DNA of 64,000 nt from Eubacteriales bacterium (GTDB taxonomy: Bacteria > Bacillota > Clostridia > Lachnospirales > Lachnospiraceae). Of this stretch, positions 45,681-55,319 are shown piece after piece. Where the stretch lies: NCBI GenBank assembly GCA_030526265.1, contig JAUNDE010000005.1:1-64000 (forward strand). Direction: 5' to 3'. Positions within the stretch are counted from its first letter, which is position 1, and each line of letters opens with the position of its first letter. The position numbers were made by a program, and so were the translations under genes. The notes beneath the pieces were generated by a model. That model was not told the DNA's origin and did not search any database. It was given only the letters and a program-made list of their open reading frames with translations.

Positions 45681-47219
45681 ATGAGTGAAAAGAAAAAATA
45701 TCATAGAGGTCGAAGAAGGTCATCGGTTAAATCAGCTGGTGGAAAAGATAAGGAAACTCGTCGGAAAGAAAATCAACATTTGGTAAAAGAAAACAGTACA
45801 AAGGAGAAAAACGTCAGTTTCGAACTTGATAGACTTGGAAAGATTGTCGGAACAGTTCTGATAGTTCTTTTTGTTGTGTTTTCTGTACAGATGGCCTCGG
45901 CAAAAGGAGATTCGACAGCGGAGATCATAATCGCTGCAGAAAGTTTTGAAATTTTTAAAGATGATGCAGTTCCGGAACCAAGGGTTGTCGTTGAATGTCC
46001 GAAAGAGCAGCAGGAGGTCATACTTGATAAAGACACCGGCTTTCGAGTGAAAGATCTTATAGAAATGCTGAACCGAAAAGAAGGATATGAAATTGTCTGT
46101 GATGCAGATGGAACATCAGAAGGAAAGTATGATATCAAAATTGTGCTTACAGATACTTTGAATAATAATCTGAAGAATATCTATGCAAAAAAGATTTATC
46201 TTACTACATATGATGGTGTTTTGACTGTGAAAAACAAAACCGGCAGCTGGGATGGCAAAAAATTCAAAAAATATGACGGATCATATGCAAAAAGCGAATT
46301 TGTGGAGTCAAAGGGCGAGATGTATTATTTCGACGAAGAAGGAGAAATGGTTACCGGTTGGGACAAAATCAATGGGAATACATATCATTTCACTGAGCAG
46401 GGTGTCATGGAACATGATAAGTGGAAAAAGCGAAAGAAAGGCAAAGTATATCTGAGTGAAAATGGTATGGTTGCCACAGGCTGGGCTGATATTGATGATG
46501 AGTTGTATTATTTTGATGAGAATGGTATCGTATTGACCGGGAAGCATACAATTGGCGCGTCAAGGTGCAAATTTGATGATGACGGGAAACTGCTCTCGAA
46601 AGAATGTACACTTGATTTGAGTAAACCGATGATAGCGCTTACGTTTGATGATGGTCCGGGTGAGAGAACAATGGAAATTCTGGATGTTCTGGAGAAGTAT
46701 GATGCGCATGCTACTTTTTTCATGCAGGGAAAAAATGTTTCTTCTCATAAAAAAGAAATCAGAAAAATGTATGATATCGGATGTGAGCTTGGCAATCATT
46801 CATATGATCACCCTCAATTTTCTCAATGTAGTGACGGAGGGGCAAATCAGGTCGGGGAGACAAATTCTTTGATCAAAGAAGCCTGTGGACATAGTGCGAC
46901 GGTACTTCGACCGCCATACGGAGATTATAATGATTATGTAAGTGCAAGTGTCGGAATGCCGATGATCTTGTGGAATGTTGATACACTTGACTGGAAGACA
47001 ATGAACATGCAATCAACAATAGATAATGTGCTCAATCAGGCAGATGATGGAGACATTGTACTTATGCATGATGTCCATGATCCAACCGTAGATGCTGTGA
47101 TTAAGCTGATCCCTAAATTAATATCGATGGATTATCAGCTTGTTACAGTCACTGAACTTGCTGATGCAAGAGATATCATATTGCAGAATGGAGTGGCTTA
47201 TACAGATTTTAATCAGTGA
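45681..47219 (+). CDS. polysaccharide deacetylase with wall-binding repeats
   Basis: 512 residues. A basic N-terminus precedes one membrane segment (IVGTVLIVLFVVFSVQMA). The middle contains short Gly-Trp-Tyr repeats of the cell-wall (choline-binding-like) type: GSWDGKKFKKYDGSY, GEMVTGWDKING, GMVATGWADIDDELYYFDE. The C-terminal NodB domain has TFDDGP, the metal-binding NHSYDHP and RPPYGDYN, typical of chitin or peptidoglycan N-deacetylases. The ribosome-binding site is weak (AAAGAAATAAAA). It ends in a terminator shared with the convergent prs homologue. Confidence 0.9.
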   Translation: MSEKKKYHRGRRRSSVKSAGGKDKETRRKENQHLVKENSTKEKNVSFELDRLGKIVGTVLIVLFVVFSVQMASAKGDSTAEIIIAAESFEIFKDDAVPEPRVVVECPKEQQEVILDKDTGFRVKDLIEMLNRKEGYEIVCDADGTSEGKYDIKIVLTDTLNNNLKNIYAKKIYLTTYDGVLTVKNKTGSWDGKKFKKYDGSYAKSEFVESKGEMYYFDEEGEMVTGWDKINGNTYHFTEQGVMEHDKWKKRKKGKVYLSENGMVATGWADIDDELYYFDENGIVLTGKHTIGASRCKFDDDGKLLSKECTLDLSKPMIALTFDDGPGERTMEILDVLEKYDAHATFFMQGKNVSSHKKEIRKMYDIGCELGNHSYDHPQFSQCSDGGANQVGETNSLIKEACGHSATVLRPPYGDYNDYVSASVGMPMILWNVDTLDWKTMNMQSTIDNVLNQADDGDIVLMHDVHDPTVDAVIKLIPKLISMDYQLVTVTELADARDIILQNGVAYTDFNQ

Positions 47220-47226
47220 AATATAG

Positions 47227-47270
47227 GCTGACATCTCAATCTTACAGATTGGGATGTCAGCTCTTTTGTT
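47227..47270. terminator. bidirectional terminator
   Basis: GCTGACATCTCAATC/GATTGGGATGTCAGC stem with loop TTACA, followed by TCTTTTGTT; lies between convergent genes. Confidence 0.9.
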
Positions 47271-47290
47271 GCATGAATAAAAGAATATTA

Positions 47291-48469
47291 TTAAATAAGA
47301 GACGATCTATGTTTGATAAGTAACTGGCGAATCTTGTCTGTTGGATTCAAAACAGAACTGATTGGAAGATTGTGGTTTAATGATTCGAATATCAGAGCAA
47401 TATATTTGCTCATGTCGGCAATTTCCAGATATTGTCTGTCAAGTGCAGTCTGTGGAAGGTATACAAGGTTCGTTGTAATTAATTTATGGATGTAACCTTT
47501 CTCATAGTATTCATCAAATTTTTGAAGACCGTCTGTGAAAAGACCAAATGTCGTGAATATAAATACACGGTTTGCGCCACGTTCTTTGATCTGTCTGGCA
47601 ACATCCAGCATACTCTCACCGGAAGAGATCATATCGTCGACTACGATCACATCTTTGCCTCGAATATCAGTTCCAAGGAACTCGTGGGCAACGATCGGGT
47701 TCTTTCCATTTACAACTAATGAATAGTCGCGACGTTTGTAGAACATGCCCATATCTACTCCAAGAACGTTGGAAATATAAACTGCGCGATGCATAGCACC
47801 TTCATCCGGGCTTATCACCATAAGGTGATCGTTGTCAAGACGAACATCAGGTACAGTGCGGATCAATGCTTTTAAGAGCTGATACTGTGTTGGGAAGTCA
47901 TCAAATCCAACAAGAGGTATCGCATTCTGAACACGTGGATCATGTGCATCGAATGTCATGATATTCTTAACACCCATATCAAACAATTCTTCCAATGCGA
48001 GCGCACAGTCAAGAGACTCTCTTTTTGTACGTTTGTGCTGACGGCTTTCATATAAGAATGGCATCATAACAGATATTCTGTGAGCTTTACCTTTAGCCGC
48101 AGAGATGATTCGCTTCAGATCCTGATAGTGATCATCCGGTGACATGTGGTTTAAGAAACCATTGACTGTATACGTCAGGCTGTGATTACAGACATCTACC
48201 ATCATAAACAGGTCTTTACCACGCACAGATTCACCGATATATCCTTTTGCTTCTCCGCTTCCAAAGCGGGGACATTTGCAGTTGATCAGATAATTATCTG
48301 ACTGATAAGCAGAATAAAGTGGTGATGTTAAGTCCGATTTTGGTGTGAGTTTTCGAAAGTTTACAATGTGGTCATTTACTTTTTTTCCTAATTCTGAACA
48401 ACTCTCTAATGCGGCAATTTTTAATGGCGCAATGGGAAGAGCCTGTTCAAGCAGTTCTAAATTTGCCAT
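47291..48469 (-). CDS. prs: divergent ribose-phosphate pyrophosphokinase homologue
   Basis: 392 residues, longer than the usual 310-320. The central and C-terminal parts follow PRPP synthetase: the fold region VMMPFLYESRQHKRTKRE, ALALEELFDMGVKNIMTFDAHDPRVQ, VISPDEGAMHRA and the PRPP-binding loop VIVVDDMISSGESMLD. The N-terminus and ends differ, and about 45 residues precede the first recognisable strand. It probably makes PRPP, but a paralogue role cannot be excluded. Start ATG 48469, with AGGAGA upstream on the minus strand. Confidence 0.82.
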   Translation of the reverse strand: MANLELLEQALPIAPLKIAALESCSELGKKVNDHIVNFRKLTPKSDLTSPLYSAYQSDNYLINCKCPRFGSGEAKGYIGESVRGKDLFMMVDVCNHSLTYTVNGFLNHMSPDDHYQDLKRIISAAKGKAHRISVMMPFLYESRQHKRTKRESLDCALALEELFDMGVKNIMTFDAHDPRVQNAIPLVGFDDFPTQYQLLKALIRTVPDVRLDNDHLMVISPDEGAMHRAVYISNVLGVDMGMFYKRRDYSLVVNGKNPIVAHEFLGTDIRGKDVIVVDDMISSGESMLDVARQIKERGANRVFIFTTFGLFTDGLQKFDEYYEKGYIHKLITTNLVYLPQTALDRQYLEIADMSKYIALIFESLNHNLPISSVLNPTDKIRQLLIKHRSSLI

Positions 48470-48546
48470 AGATTTCTCCTATAATAAACAAAATTTCAGC
48501 TATTTACATAAAAATAGTCCTTATATTTATTTATAGCATTATTTTG

Positions 48547-48576
48547 TTGAAAAGGTCAACTGGTTTCAAGTATAAT
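48547..48576 (+). promoter_or_regulatory. promoter of der-plsY-gpsA
   Basis: TTGAAA (48547-48552), 18 bases, TATAAT (48571-48576). Confidence 0.65.
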
Positions 48577-48611
48577 GTACAAGGAGAATAGATAACAGGA
48601 GGAATATGCAT

Positions 48612-49940
48612 ATGGGAAAACCAGTAGTTGCCATCGTTGGAAGACCGAATGTAGGAAAGTCTACACTTTTTAACGCCCTGGCAGGAGAGATGATCTCAAT
48701 TGTGAAAGATACTCCGGGTGTTACCAGAGATCGAATCTATGCGGATGTCAGCTGGCTTGACCGGGATTTCACTTTGATTGATACAGGCGGTATTGAGCCG
48801 GAAAGTAAAGATATAATCTTATCACAGATGAGGGAACAGGCGCAGATCGCGATTGATACGGCAGATGTGATTATTTTTATTACCGATGTGAGGCAGGGAC
48901 TTGTTGATTCTGATTCGAAAGTGGCGGATATGCTGAGAAGATCAGGAAAACCAGTGGTCCTTACAGTAAATAAAGTTGATAATTTTGATAAATTCATGCC
49001 GGATGTATATGAATTTTATAATCTTGGTATTGGAGACCCTCAGCCAATTTCTGCATCATCCAGATTGGGACTTGGAGATATGCTTGATGTTGTGATTTCT
49101 TATTTCCCGGACAAGTCGGAGGCGGAAGAAGAGGATGAACGTCCTCGTGTTGCGATCGTGGGAAAACCAAATGTGGGTAAGTCTTCAATTATCAATAAGC
49201 TGATCGGTGAGCAGAGAGTGATCGTATCAGATATTGCCGGAACGACAAGAGATGCGATTGATACACCGGTTGTTCATGATGGAAGAGAGTATGTATTCAT
49301 CGATACAGCAGGGCTCAGAAGAAAAAATAAGATCAGGGAAGAGCTGGAACGTTACAGTATCATTCGTACAGTTACTGCAGTCGAACGTGCAGATGTTGTA
49401 TTGATGGTCATTGATGCGACAGAAGGTGTGACAGAACAGGATGCTAAGATAGCGGGAATTGCTCATGAACGTGGAAAGGGAATCATAATCGTTGTTAACA
49501 AGTGGGATGCCATTGAAAAGAATGATAAAACGATGCGCGAATTTGAGGATCGTGTCAGACAGATCCTTTCCTTTATGCCTTATGCAGAGATCGTGTATGT
49601 GTCTGCACTTACCGGTCAGAGACTTCACAAAATGTTTGATGTGATCAACATGGTTATTGAGAATCAGACAATGCGTGTTGCAACAGGTGTGCTGAATGAG
49701 ATCATGATGGAAGCAGTTGCAATGCAGCAGCCGCCGTCAGATAAAGGGAAACGTCTTAAACTGTATTATATTACTCAAGTGTCTGTGAAACCGCCGACAT
49801 TTGTTATTTTTGTAAATGATAAAGAACTGATGCATTTCTCATATCTCAGGTATCTGGAAAACCGTATCAGAGAAGCTTTTGGGTTCAGAGGAACTTCACT
49901 TAAGTTCTTTGTCAGAGAAAGAAAGGAAAAGGATCAGTAA
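48612..49940 (+). CDS. der: ribosome-assembly GTPase Der (EngA)
   Basis: 442 residues with two tandem G domains and a C-terminal KH-like domain. First P-loop [14 protein letters not shown] at residues about 9-22, second [14 protein letters not shown] at about 182-195; each is followed by its DTxG and NKxD motifs. It helps mature the 50S subunit. AGGAGG fits ATG 48612 better than ATG 48606. It leads a der-plsY-gpsA unit. Confidence 0.96.
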   Translation: MGKPVVAIVGRPNVGKSTLFNALAGEMISIVKDTPGVTRDRIYADVSWLDRDFTLIDTGGIEPESKDIILSQMREQAQIAIDTADVIIFITDVRQGLVDSDSKVADMLRRSGKPVVLTVNKVDNFDKFMPDVYEFYNLGIGDPQPISASSRLGLGDMLDVVISYFPDKSEAEEEDERPRVAIVGKPNVGKSSIINKLIGEQRVIVSDIAGTTRDAIDTPVVHDGREYVFIDTAGLRRKNKIREELERYSIIRTVTAVERADVVLMVIDATEGVTEQDAKIAGIAHERGKGIIIVVNKWDAIEKNDKTMREFEDRVRQILSFMPYAEIVYVSALTGQRLHKMFDVINMVIENQTMRVATGVLNEIMMEAVAMQQPPSDKGKRLKLYYITQVSVKPPTFVIFVNDKELMHFSYLRYLENRIREAFGFRGTSLKFFVRERKEKDQ

Positions 49941-49942
49941 GT

Positions 49943-50593
49943 ATGGAACGTTTGATTTGTCTTGTTATAGGATACGCGTTTGGCTTGATACAGACTGGAT
50001 ATTTATATGGAAAAAGTCAGCATGTTGATATCAGACAGCACGGAAGCGGAAACGCAGGGACGACGAATGTCCTTCGTACATTAGGATGGAAAGCAGGTAT
50101 ACTGACATTTCTCGGAGACAGTTTCAAATGTATCATTGCGGTATTGCTTGTGACATTCATCTTCGAGCACTCTTATGCAGATAATATTTCTGTCCTTTGC
50201 ATGTATACGGGCATGGGAGCTGTCCTTGGACACAACTATCCGTTTTATATGAAATTCAAAGGGGGAAAGGGAATCGCAGTCACGGCCGGATTGATCGCCA
50301 GTACGACAAATATCTGGATCACATTGATCTGTGCAGCGGTTTTTATTACAGTTGTGCTCGTTACAAGATATGTATCACTTGGTTCATTGATTGTTGTGTC
50401 TGTATATTTTATCTGCCTGATCGTGTATGGACAGATGGGAGGATTCCTTGCAGAGCCGTCCTGCCTGAAAGAGATCTATATCATCGGATTTCTGCTCGTG
50501 GTTTCTGCATTTTATAAACACAAAGCAAATATCAAACGACTTCTTTCAGGAACAGAGAATAAATTAAGTGTTGGTAAAAAGGAAAAGATCTGA
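49943..50593 (+). CDS. plsY: glycerol-3-phosphate acyltransferase PlsY
   Basis: 216 residues, membrane protein with about five spans. Motifs SGNAGTTNVLR and GHNYPFYMKFKGGKGIA are the conserved cytoplasmic loops that bind acyl phosphate and glycerol 3-phosphate. It transfers acyl groups in phospholipid synthesis. It starts 2 bases after der and is followed by gpsA, which makes its substrate. Confidence 0.95.
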   Translation: MERLICLVIGYAFGLIQTGYLYGKSQHVDIRQHGSGNAGTTNVLRTLGWKAGILTFLGDSFKCIIAVLLVTFIFEHSYADNISVLCMYTGMGAVLGHNYPFYMKFKGGKGIAVTAGLIASTTNIWITLICAAVFITVVLVTRYVSLGSLIVVSVYFICLIVYGQMGGFLAEPSCLKEIYIIGFLLVVSAFYKHKANIKRLLSGTENKLSVGKKEKI

Positions 50594-50632
50594 CAGGATC
50601 ATTATTTCGTATGTAAAAAGAGGAGACAGGAT

Positions 50633-51643
50633 ATGGCAAAAATCGGTGTTGTAGGAGCCGGAAGCTGGGGTACAGCTTTGGCGATTTTGCTGCAAAATAA
50701 TGGACATGATGTGACGATGTGGTCGTATAAGGAATCTCAGGTGCAGGAACTTCGTGAATGTCTTGAGAATAAAAGTAAACTGCCGGGCGTAAAGCTGCCG
50801 GCTGAAATGAAGTTTACTGCAGACATGGAAGAGGCAGTTGTAAATATGGATACAATTGTCCTTGCGGTTCCGTCAAAGGCAACAAGAAAAACAGCAGAAA
50901 AGATGAGACCATATGTACAAGAAGGCCTTGTCATCGTTGATGTTGCGAAGGGAATTGAAGAATCTACACTTATGACTCAGACACAGCAGATTGAAGAGGA
51001 GATCCCTCAGGCAGATGTCGCAGTACTCTCTGGACCAAGTCATGCAGAAGAAGTTGGGCGGGGGCTTCCGACAACTGTAGTAGTCGGGGCAAAGTCGAGA
51101 AAAACAGCAGAATATTTACAGGAATTGTTCGCAAGCGAAGTATTCCGTGTGTATACAAGTCCTGATATGCTTGGAATAGAACTTGGAGGAGCGCTCAAGA
51201 ATGTTATTGCGCTTGCGGCAGGTATCGCAGATGGACTGGGATATGGGGATAATGCAAAGGCAGCTCTGATCACAAGAGGAATTCATGAGATTTCGAGCCT
51301 TGGTGTGAAAATGGGTGGCGCAGCAGAGAGTTTTGCAGGACTTACAGGTGTGGGAGACCTGATCGTAACATGTGCAAGTGTACACAGTCGAAACCGCAAA
51401 GCCGGATATCTGATTGGTCAGGGAATGACGATGCAGGAAGCCATGGACGAAGTGAAAATGGTAGTAGAAGGTGTGTATTCTGCGAAAGCTGCTATGAAAC
51501 TCAGTGAGAAATATGAAGTGGATATGCCGATCGTTGAGCAGGTAAATGCAGTTCTTTTTGACGGGAAAGATGCGAGAGAAGCAGTGTATGATCTGATGCT
51601 CAGACAGGGGAAACCGGAGCATACAGCAAAGCCATGGAGCTAA
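50633..51643 (+). CDS. gpsA: glycerol-3-phosphate dehydrogenase (NAD(P)+)
   Basis: 336 residues. Rossmann site GAGSWGTALA at the start, then VLAVPSKA, SGPSHAEEV, the catalytic Lys region ELGGALKNVIALAAGIADGLG and GLTGVGDLIVTC. It makes glycerol 3-phosphate for the PlsY step. AGAGGAGACAGG precedes ATG 50633. It ends with a strong terminator before the spoIIIA operon. Confidence 0.96.
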   Translation: MAKIGVVGAGSWGTALAILLQNNGHDVTMWSYKESQVQELRECLENKSKLPGVKLPAEMKFTADMEEAVVNMDTIVLAVPSKATRKTAEKMRPYVQEGLVIVDVAKGIEESTLMTQTQQIEEEIPQADVAVLSGPSHAEEVGRGLPTTVVVGAKSRKTAEYLQELFASEVFRVYTSPDMLGIELGGALKNVIALAAGIADGLGYGDNAKAALITRGIHEISSLGVKMGGAAESFAGLTGVGDLIVTCASVHSRNRKAGYLIGQGMTMQEAMDEVKMVVEGVYSAKAAMKLSEKYEVDMPIVEQVNAVLFDGKDAREAVYDLMLRQGKPEHTAKPWS

Positions 51644-51684
51644 GCGGACAAGAGAATATTGAGCAGAATGATAAAAAGAGAGTG

Positions 51685-51726
51685 TGCATTCAGGAGAATG
51701 AAAAATCCTGGATGCATATTTTTTTT
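51685..51726 (+). terminator. terminator between gpsA and spoIIIAA
   Basis: TGCATTCAGGA/TCCTGGATGCA stem (51685-51695 and 51706-51716; one mismatch) then TATTTTTTTT. Confidence 0.85.
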
Positions 51727-51742
51727 GTGCACGCATATATAT
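51714..51742 (+). promoter_or_regulatory. SigE-like promoter of spoIIIA
   Basis: GCATATTT (51714-51721) fits the SigE -35 consensus (KMATATTT), followed by CATATATAT (51734-51742), a partial match to CATACANT, about 13 bases later. It overlaps the terminator T tract, and the ribosome-binding site begins 9 bases after it. SigE controls spoIIIA in Bacillus. Confidence 0.45.
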
Positions 51743-51763
51743 GACGTAAAGAGGTGGACAAAT

Positions 51764-52684
51764 ATGAAGAGAAAAGAAAGTATTTTAAATATTCTCCCGA
51801 CAAGAATACGGGCATTTATGCTCAAAGAGGAGCTTGATTTTGACCAGTTGGAAGAGATACGTATGAGAACAGGACGACCGTTGTTATTTCGATATGGAGG
51901 AAAAGAACGAACACTTTTAAAATCTCCGGTTTATGTTGTACAGCCGGAGGATATCAGAGAAACACTTCAATATGCATCAGGCTATTCGCTGTATGCATAC
52001 GAGCATGAGATGGGCAGAGGGTACATGACAACGGAGGGCGGACATCGAATTGGAATGGCAGGACAGGCAATACGTGAGGGAGAAGATGTCACAAGCCTGA
52101 AGTATATTTCTTCGATCAACATTCGAATCGCTCATCAGATTGTTGGATGTGCTGAGCCATATTTAGAGTATCTGTTTGATGAAGAAAAACTTCAGAATAC
52201 ATTGATCATTTCTCCGCCAGGATGTGGAAAGACTACACTGCTGAGGGATTTTATCAGACAGATATCAGATGGATCCGAGTATATGAAGGGAATCAGTGTT
52301 GGTGTTGTAGATGAACGATCTGAAATTGGTGGAAGTTATATGGGCATGATACAGAATGATCTGGGGATCCGGACAGATCTTTTAGATGCGTGTCCGAAAG
52401 CGGAAGGAATGATGATGCTGATCAGAAGCATGAGTCCAAGGATGATCGCGGTTGATGAGATAGGAAGTGAAAAAGAACTCAGGGCAATCCGTCATGCATT
52501 GAACTGTGGATGTAATATACTTGCAACTGTGCACGGAAATTCCATTGAGGATGTATTAAAAAAACCAGGTTTTAGAGAACTGTTTGATGAAAGGATTTTT
52601 GGCCGGTTTGTCATTTTAAAGGCCGGAAAACATCCGGGACAGCTGGAAGGAATCTATGATGAGACCGGCGAAAGAATATGCTGA
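51764..52684 (+). CDS. spoIIIAA: stage III sporulation ATPase SpoIIIAA
   Basis: 306 residues. A AAA-type secretion ATPase: Walker A SPPGCGKTTLLRD, Walker B MIAVDEIG, related to type II/IV secretion motors. It powers the mother cell-forespore channel. AAGAGGTGG sits 7 bases before ATG 51764. The frame extends 105 bases upstream over the terminator and is not coding. It overlaps spoIIIAB by 7 bases. Confidence 0.95.
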   Translation: MKRKESILNILPTRIRAFMLKEELDFDQLEEIRMRTGRPLLFRYGGKERTLLKSPVYVVQPEDIRETLQYASGYSLYAYEHEMGRGYMTTEGGHRIGMAGQAIREGEDVTSLKYISSINIRIAHQIVGCAEPYLEYLFDEEKLQNTLIISPPGCGKTTLLRDFIRQISDGSEYMKGISVGVVDERSEIGGSYMGMIQNDLGIRTDLLDACPKAEGMMMLIRSMSPRMIAVDEIGSEKELRAIRHALNCGCNILATVHGNSIEDVLKKPGFRELFDERIFGRFVILKAGKHPGQLEGIYDETGERIC

Positions 52685-53196
52685 AATTGCTCGGGGTTTT
52701 CACAACAGTTCTTGCATCTGCCGCCATCGGAGATTCTGCTGCAAGAGACATTGAGGCTTCGTACGAAGAACTGTGCTATCTCAGATGGGTCGTCTGCAGG
52801 ATACAAAGTGAGATGAAGTATTCAAGATTATTTCTGTCAGGAATATTCAGCGGTATATCAAAAGAAGTGAGAGAACCTTATGCATCCTGGCTGAGCGAAG
52901 TGAGTAATGATATTGAAAAACACCAGATGAGATCTTTCGAGTTGATCTGGAAAGAACAGATCGAGAGACAATTAAGTGATACAAACCTGCAGGAAAAAGA
53001 AAAAGACAGATTGATAAAACTGGGGACATTTTTGGGAGAGGCTGACCTTCAACTGCAGCTTCGACTGATGGACGGATATTTAGAGCAGCTTCAGTTGTCT
53101 ATTTGTGATTTGAGAGAGGAAATGGAAAATAAAAAAAAGTTATGTCGGTCAATTGGCCTGATCGGCGGAGTGTTCATTTCTATTTTGCTGCTCTGA
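52678..53196 (+). CDS. spoIIIAB: stage III sporulation protein SpoIIIAB
   Basis: 172 residues. An N-terminal hydrophobic stretch (LLGVFTTVLASAAIG) and a C-terminal one (LIGGVFISILLL) enclose a helical region, with YEELCYLRWVVCRIQSEM and RSFELIWKEQI. It resembles type II secretion GspF in distant terms. Start ATG 52678 lies inside spoIIIAA. Part of the spoIIIA complex in the mother-cell membrane. Confidence 0.92.
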   Translation: MLKLLGVFTTVLASAAIGDSAARDIEASYEELCYLRWVVCRIQSEMKYSRLFLSGIFSGISKEVREPYASWLSEVSNDIEKHQMRSFELIWKEQIERQLSDTNLQEKEKDRLIKLGTFLGEADLQLQLRLMDGYLEQLQLSICDLREEMENKKKLCRSIGLIGGVFISILLL

Positions 53197-53206
53197 GGAG
53201 GAATTC

Positions 53207-53401
53207 ATGAGTGTAAATCTGATTTTTAAAATAGCTGCGGTTGGAATATTGGTATCGATATTAAGCCAGCTGTTGAAACATAGCGGGAGAGAAGAACAGG
53301 CATTTCTGACAAGCCTGGCGGGCCTTTTGCTTGTTTTGTTCTGGATCGTTCCATATATATCTGAACTGTTTGATTCAATTCGGAGTCTATTTTATATCTG
53401 A
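53207..53401 (+). CDS. spoIIIAC: stage III sporulation protein SpoIIIAC
   Basis: 64 residues, two membrane helices: LIFKIAAVGILVSILSQLL and AFLTSLAGLLLVLFWIVPYI, joined by KHSGREEQ. The family is conserved in endospore formers and related to SpoIIIAD. GAGGAGG is 4-5 bases before ATG 53207. Confidence 0.93.
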   Translation: MSVNLIFKIAAVGILVSILSQLLKHSGREEQAFLTSLAGLLLVLFWIVPYISELFDSIRSLFYI

Positions 53402-53419
53402 AAATGGAGTGAGAAGGTC

Positions 53420-53803
53420 ATGGATGTGATTCAGGTCGCAATGACAGGGATTGTTGGGGTTCTTTTGGCAATTCAATTCAAGAGTGGAAAAAGTGAGTAT
53501 GGGATCTATATAGTAACAGGGGTCAGTGTCCTGATCTTTTTTGGTATTCTGGGTCAGTTTTCTGTTATTTCAGATGCAGTCTTTGAAATGGGAACATTTT
53601 TGAATCTGGATGCTTCATACCTTCAGACATTGATGAAAATGATAGGAATTACATATGTGTCAGAGTTCGCTTCAGCAATCTGTAAAGATGCCGGATATCA
53701 AACGATAGCAGTGCAGATTGAGATATTTGCAAAGATTATGATTCTTCTGTTCTGTATTCCGGTTCTTTCCATGGTGATGGAAAAGATAGGGGGCTTTCTA
53801 TGA
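53420..53803 (+). CDS. spoIIIAD: stage III sporulation protein SpoIIIAD
   Basis: 127 residues, about four membrane spans. Conserved segments include GIYIVTGVSVLIFFGIL, MKMIGITYVSEFASAICKDAGYQTIA and EIFAKIMILLFCIPVL. It is paired with SpoIIIAC in the feeding-tube complex. GAGAAGG precedes ATG 53420; 4 bases overlap with spoIIIAE. Confidence 0.94.
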   Translation: MDVIQVAMTGIVGVLLAIQFKSGKSEYGIYIVTGVSVLIFFGILGQFSVISDAVFEMGTFLNLDASYLQTLMKMIGITYVSEFASAICKDAGYQTIAVQIEIFAKIMILLFCIPVLSMVMEKIGGFL

Positions 53804-54975
53804 TGAAAACTTATAAAAGGATGTCTGAAGTTTCAGTTGGTCTTCTGTGCTTTTTCCTGTTTTTTTTGATCAATGATATAAGTGCCTTTGCAGAAGATAT
53901 TGGGACGGCTGATCAGGAAAATGTGTCAGAACAGATTTTGGATATGATCGATGAATCGGAAATAGATGAGATGCTTAGGGAATTGTTTCCTCAGGAAAAG
54001 ATCCATTTGAAAGATGTGGTTCGAGAAATAATGAAGGGGAAACTTGAGCTGGACGAAAAACTCCTGGAACGAATTGTAAAAGATCAGATTTTCTATGCAT
54101 TGAAAGCGAACGGTCAGGGAATGAAGTATATCATGATCCTTGCAATCGGATCTGCGCTTCTGATAAATATTTCAGGAATCTTCCAAACGAAACAGATTTC
54201 TGAAATCAGTTTTTTCGTTTTATATATGCTTCTTATTGGAGTCTGTCTTGCTTCTTATGAGGCGGCTTCTGACTGGGTAGGGGATGGTGTGAACCGGCTT
54301 GTTTCATTTATGAAAGTTCTGTATCCGGTATATTTTGTTTCCCTTACTGTTGCAAAAGGAAGCTTTACATCGATGGGATTTTATCATCTCACACTTCTGC
54401 TTGTTGTACTGTCAGAAGTGTTTGTGTTGAATGTCATACTGCCAATGATTCATTTCTATGTCATTACCAGGATATTGAACAGCATGCAGATGGAGGATTA
54501 TCTGTCGAAACTTGCAGAGTTTTTGGAAATGGCCATTAGCTGGATGCTTAAGACAATGATCGGTTTTATGGTGGGATTAAATGTTGTACAGGGTCTGATC
54601 GCACCGACAGCAGACAGTGTGAAAAGAAGCTTTGTGACAAAAGGGGTGGAAGCAATCCCTGCTATCGGAGATGCACTTGGCGGGACAACAGAGGTTATTC
54701 TGGGAACGGCAATACTTATAAAAAACAGCATCGGAGTATTTGCTGCAGTTGTCTGCTGCCTGCTGTGTCTTGTCCCGCTTCTGCAGATTGCTTTTATTAC
54801 GATTTCATATAAAATATCGGCAGCAGTGATTCAGCCTGTATCGGATGAGCGGATTGTAGAATGTATAAGCGGGATCGGAGAGGGATGCCGTATGCTGATG
54901 AAAACTGTATTCTCAAGTGGATTATTATTTCTGCTAACAATTACGATCGTTGCGTGTACGACAAGTTCTGTGTGA
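53800..54975 (+). CDS. spoIIIAE: stage III sporulation protein SpoIIIAE
   Basis: 391 residues. A signal-like N-terminal segment (VGLLCFFLFFLINDISAFAE) is followed by an extracytoplasmic part and about seven to eight membrane spans. AIPAIGDALGGTTEVILG and GLNVVQGLIAPTADSVKR are family marks. It is the large membrane core of the complex. ATG 53800 overlaps spoIIIAD by ATGA. Confidence 0.94.
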   Translation: MMKTYKRMSEVSVGLLCFFLFFLINDISAFAEDIGTADQENVSEQILDMIDESEIDEMLRELFPQEKIHLKDVVREIMKGKLELDEKLLERIVKDQIFYALKANGQGMKYIMILAIGSALLINISGIFQTKQISEISFFVLYMLLIGVCLASYEAASDWVGDGVNRLVSFMKVLYPVYFVSLTVAKGSFTSMGFYHLTLLLVVLSEVFVLNVILPMIHFYVITRILNSMQMEDYLSKLAEFLEMAISWMLKTMIGFMVGLNVVQGLIAPTADSVKRSFVTKGVEAIPAIGDALGGTTEVILGTAILIKNSIGVFAAVVCCLLCLVPLLQIAFITISYKISAAVIQPVSDERIVECISGIGEGCRMLMKTVFSSGLLFLLTITIVACTTSSV

Positions 54976-54983
54976 GGGGATTA

Positions 54984-55319
54984 ATGTTAGAGTATTTGAG
55001 TGAGTGGATGAAACAGATTGCATATTACATGGTATTAGTGACAATGGTAATACAGCTGACGGCAGGAAAGAGTTACCAGAAGTATATTCGAATGTTTACT
55101 GGAATTGTTCTTGTACTTTTTGTATTATCTCCGGCTGCGAAGTTTGCATCTGTTGATTTCCGGGAAATTATGGATTCTGTGAAAAACAGGTATGAGCAGG
55201 AATTGAGAGAGGCGGAAATGAACTGGCGCGAGAGCATTGATCAGAATCAGAACGGAACTGATGATAATGAGGATGTGTCGGGGACGATAGAAGTGGAGGA
55301 AATTCAAATTGGACAGTAA
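54984..55319 (+). CDS. spoIIIAF: stage III sporulation protein SpoIIIAF
   Basis: 111 residues, shorter than typical SpoIIIAF (about 200). Two membrane helices (QIAYYMVLVTMVIQLTAG, FTGIVLVLFVLSPAAKF) are followed by a short charged tail; much of the usual C-terminal soluble domain is absent. GAGGGG lies 7 bases before ATG 54984; the frame upstream is a shadow of spoIIIAE. Confidence 0.88.
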   Translation: MLEYLSEWMKQIAYYMVLVTMVIQLTAGKSYQKYIRMFTGIVLVLFVLSPAAKFASVDFREIMDSVKNRYEQELREAEMNWRESIDQNQNGTDDNEDVSGTIEVEEIQIGQ

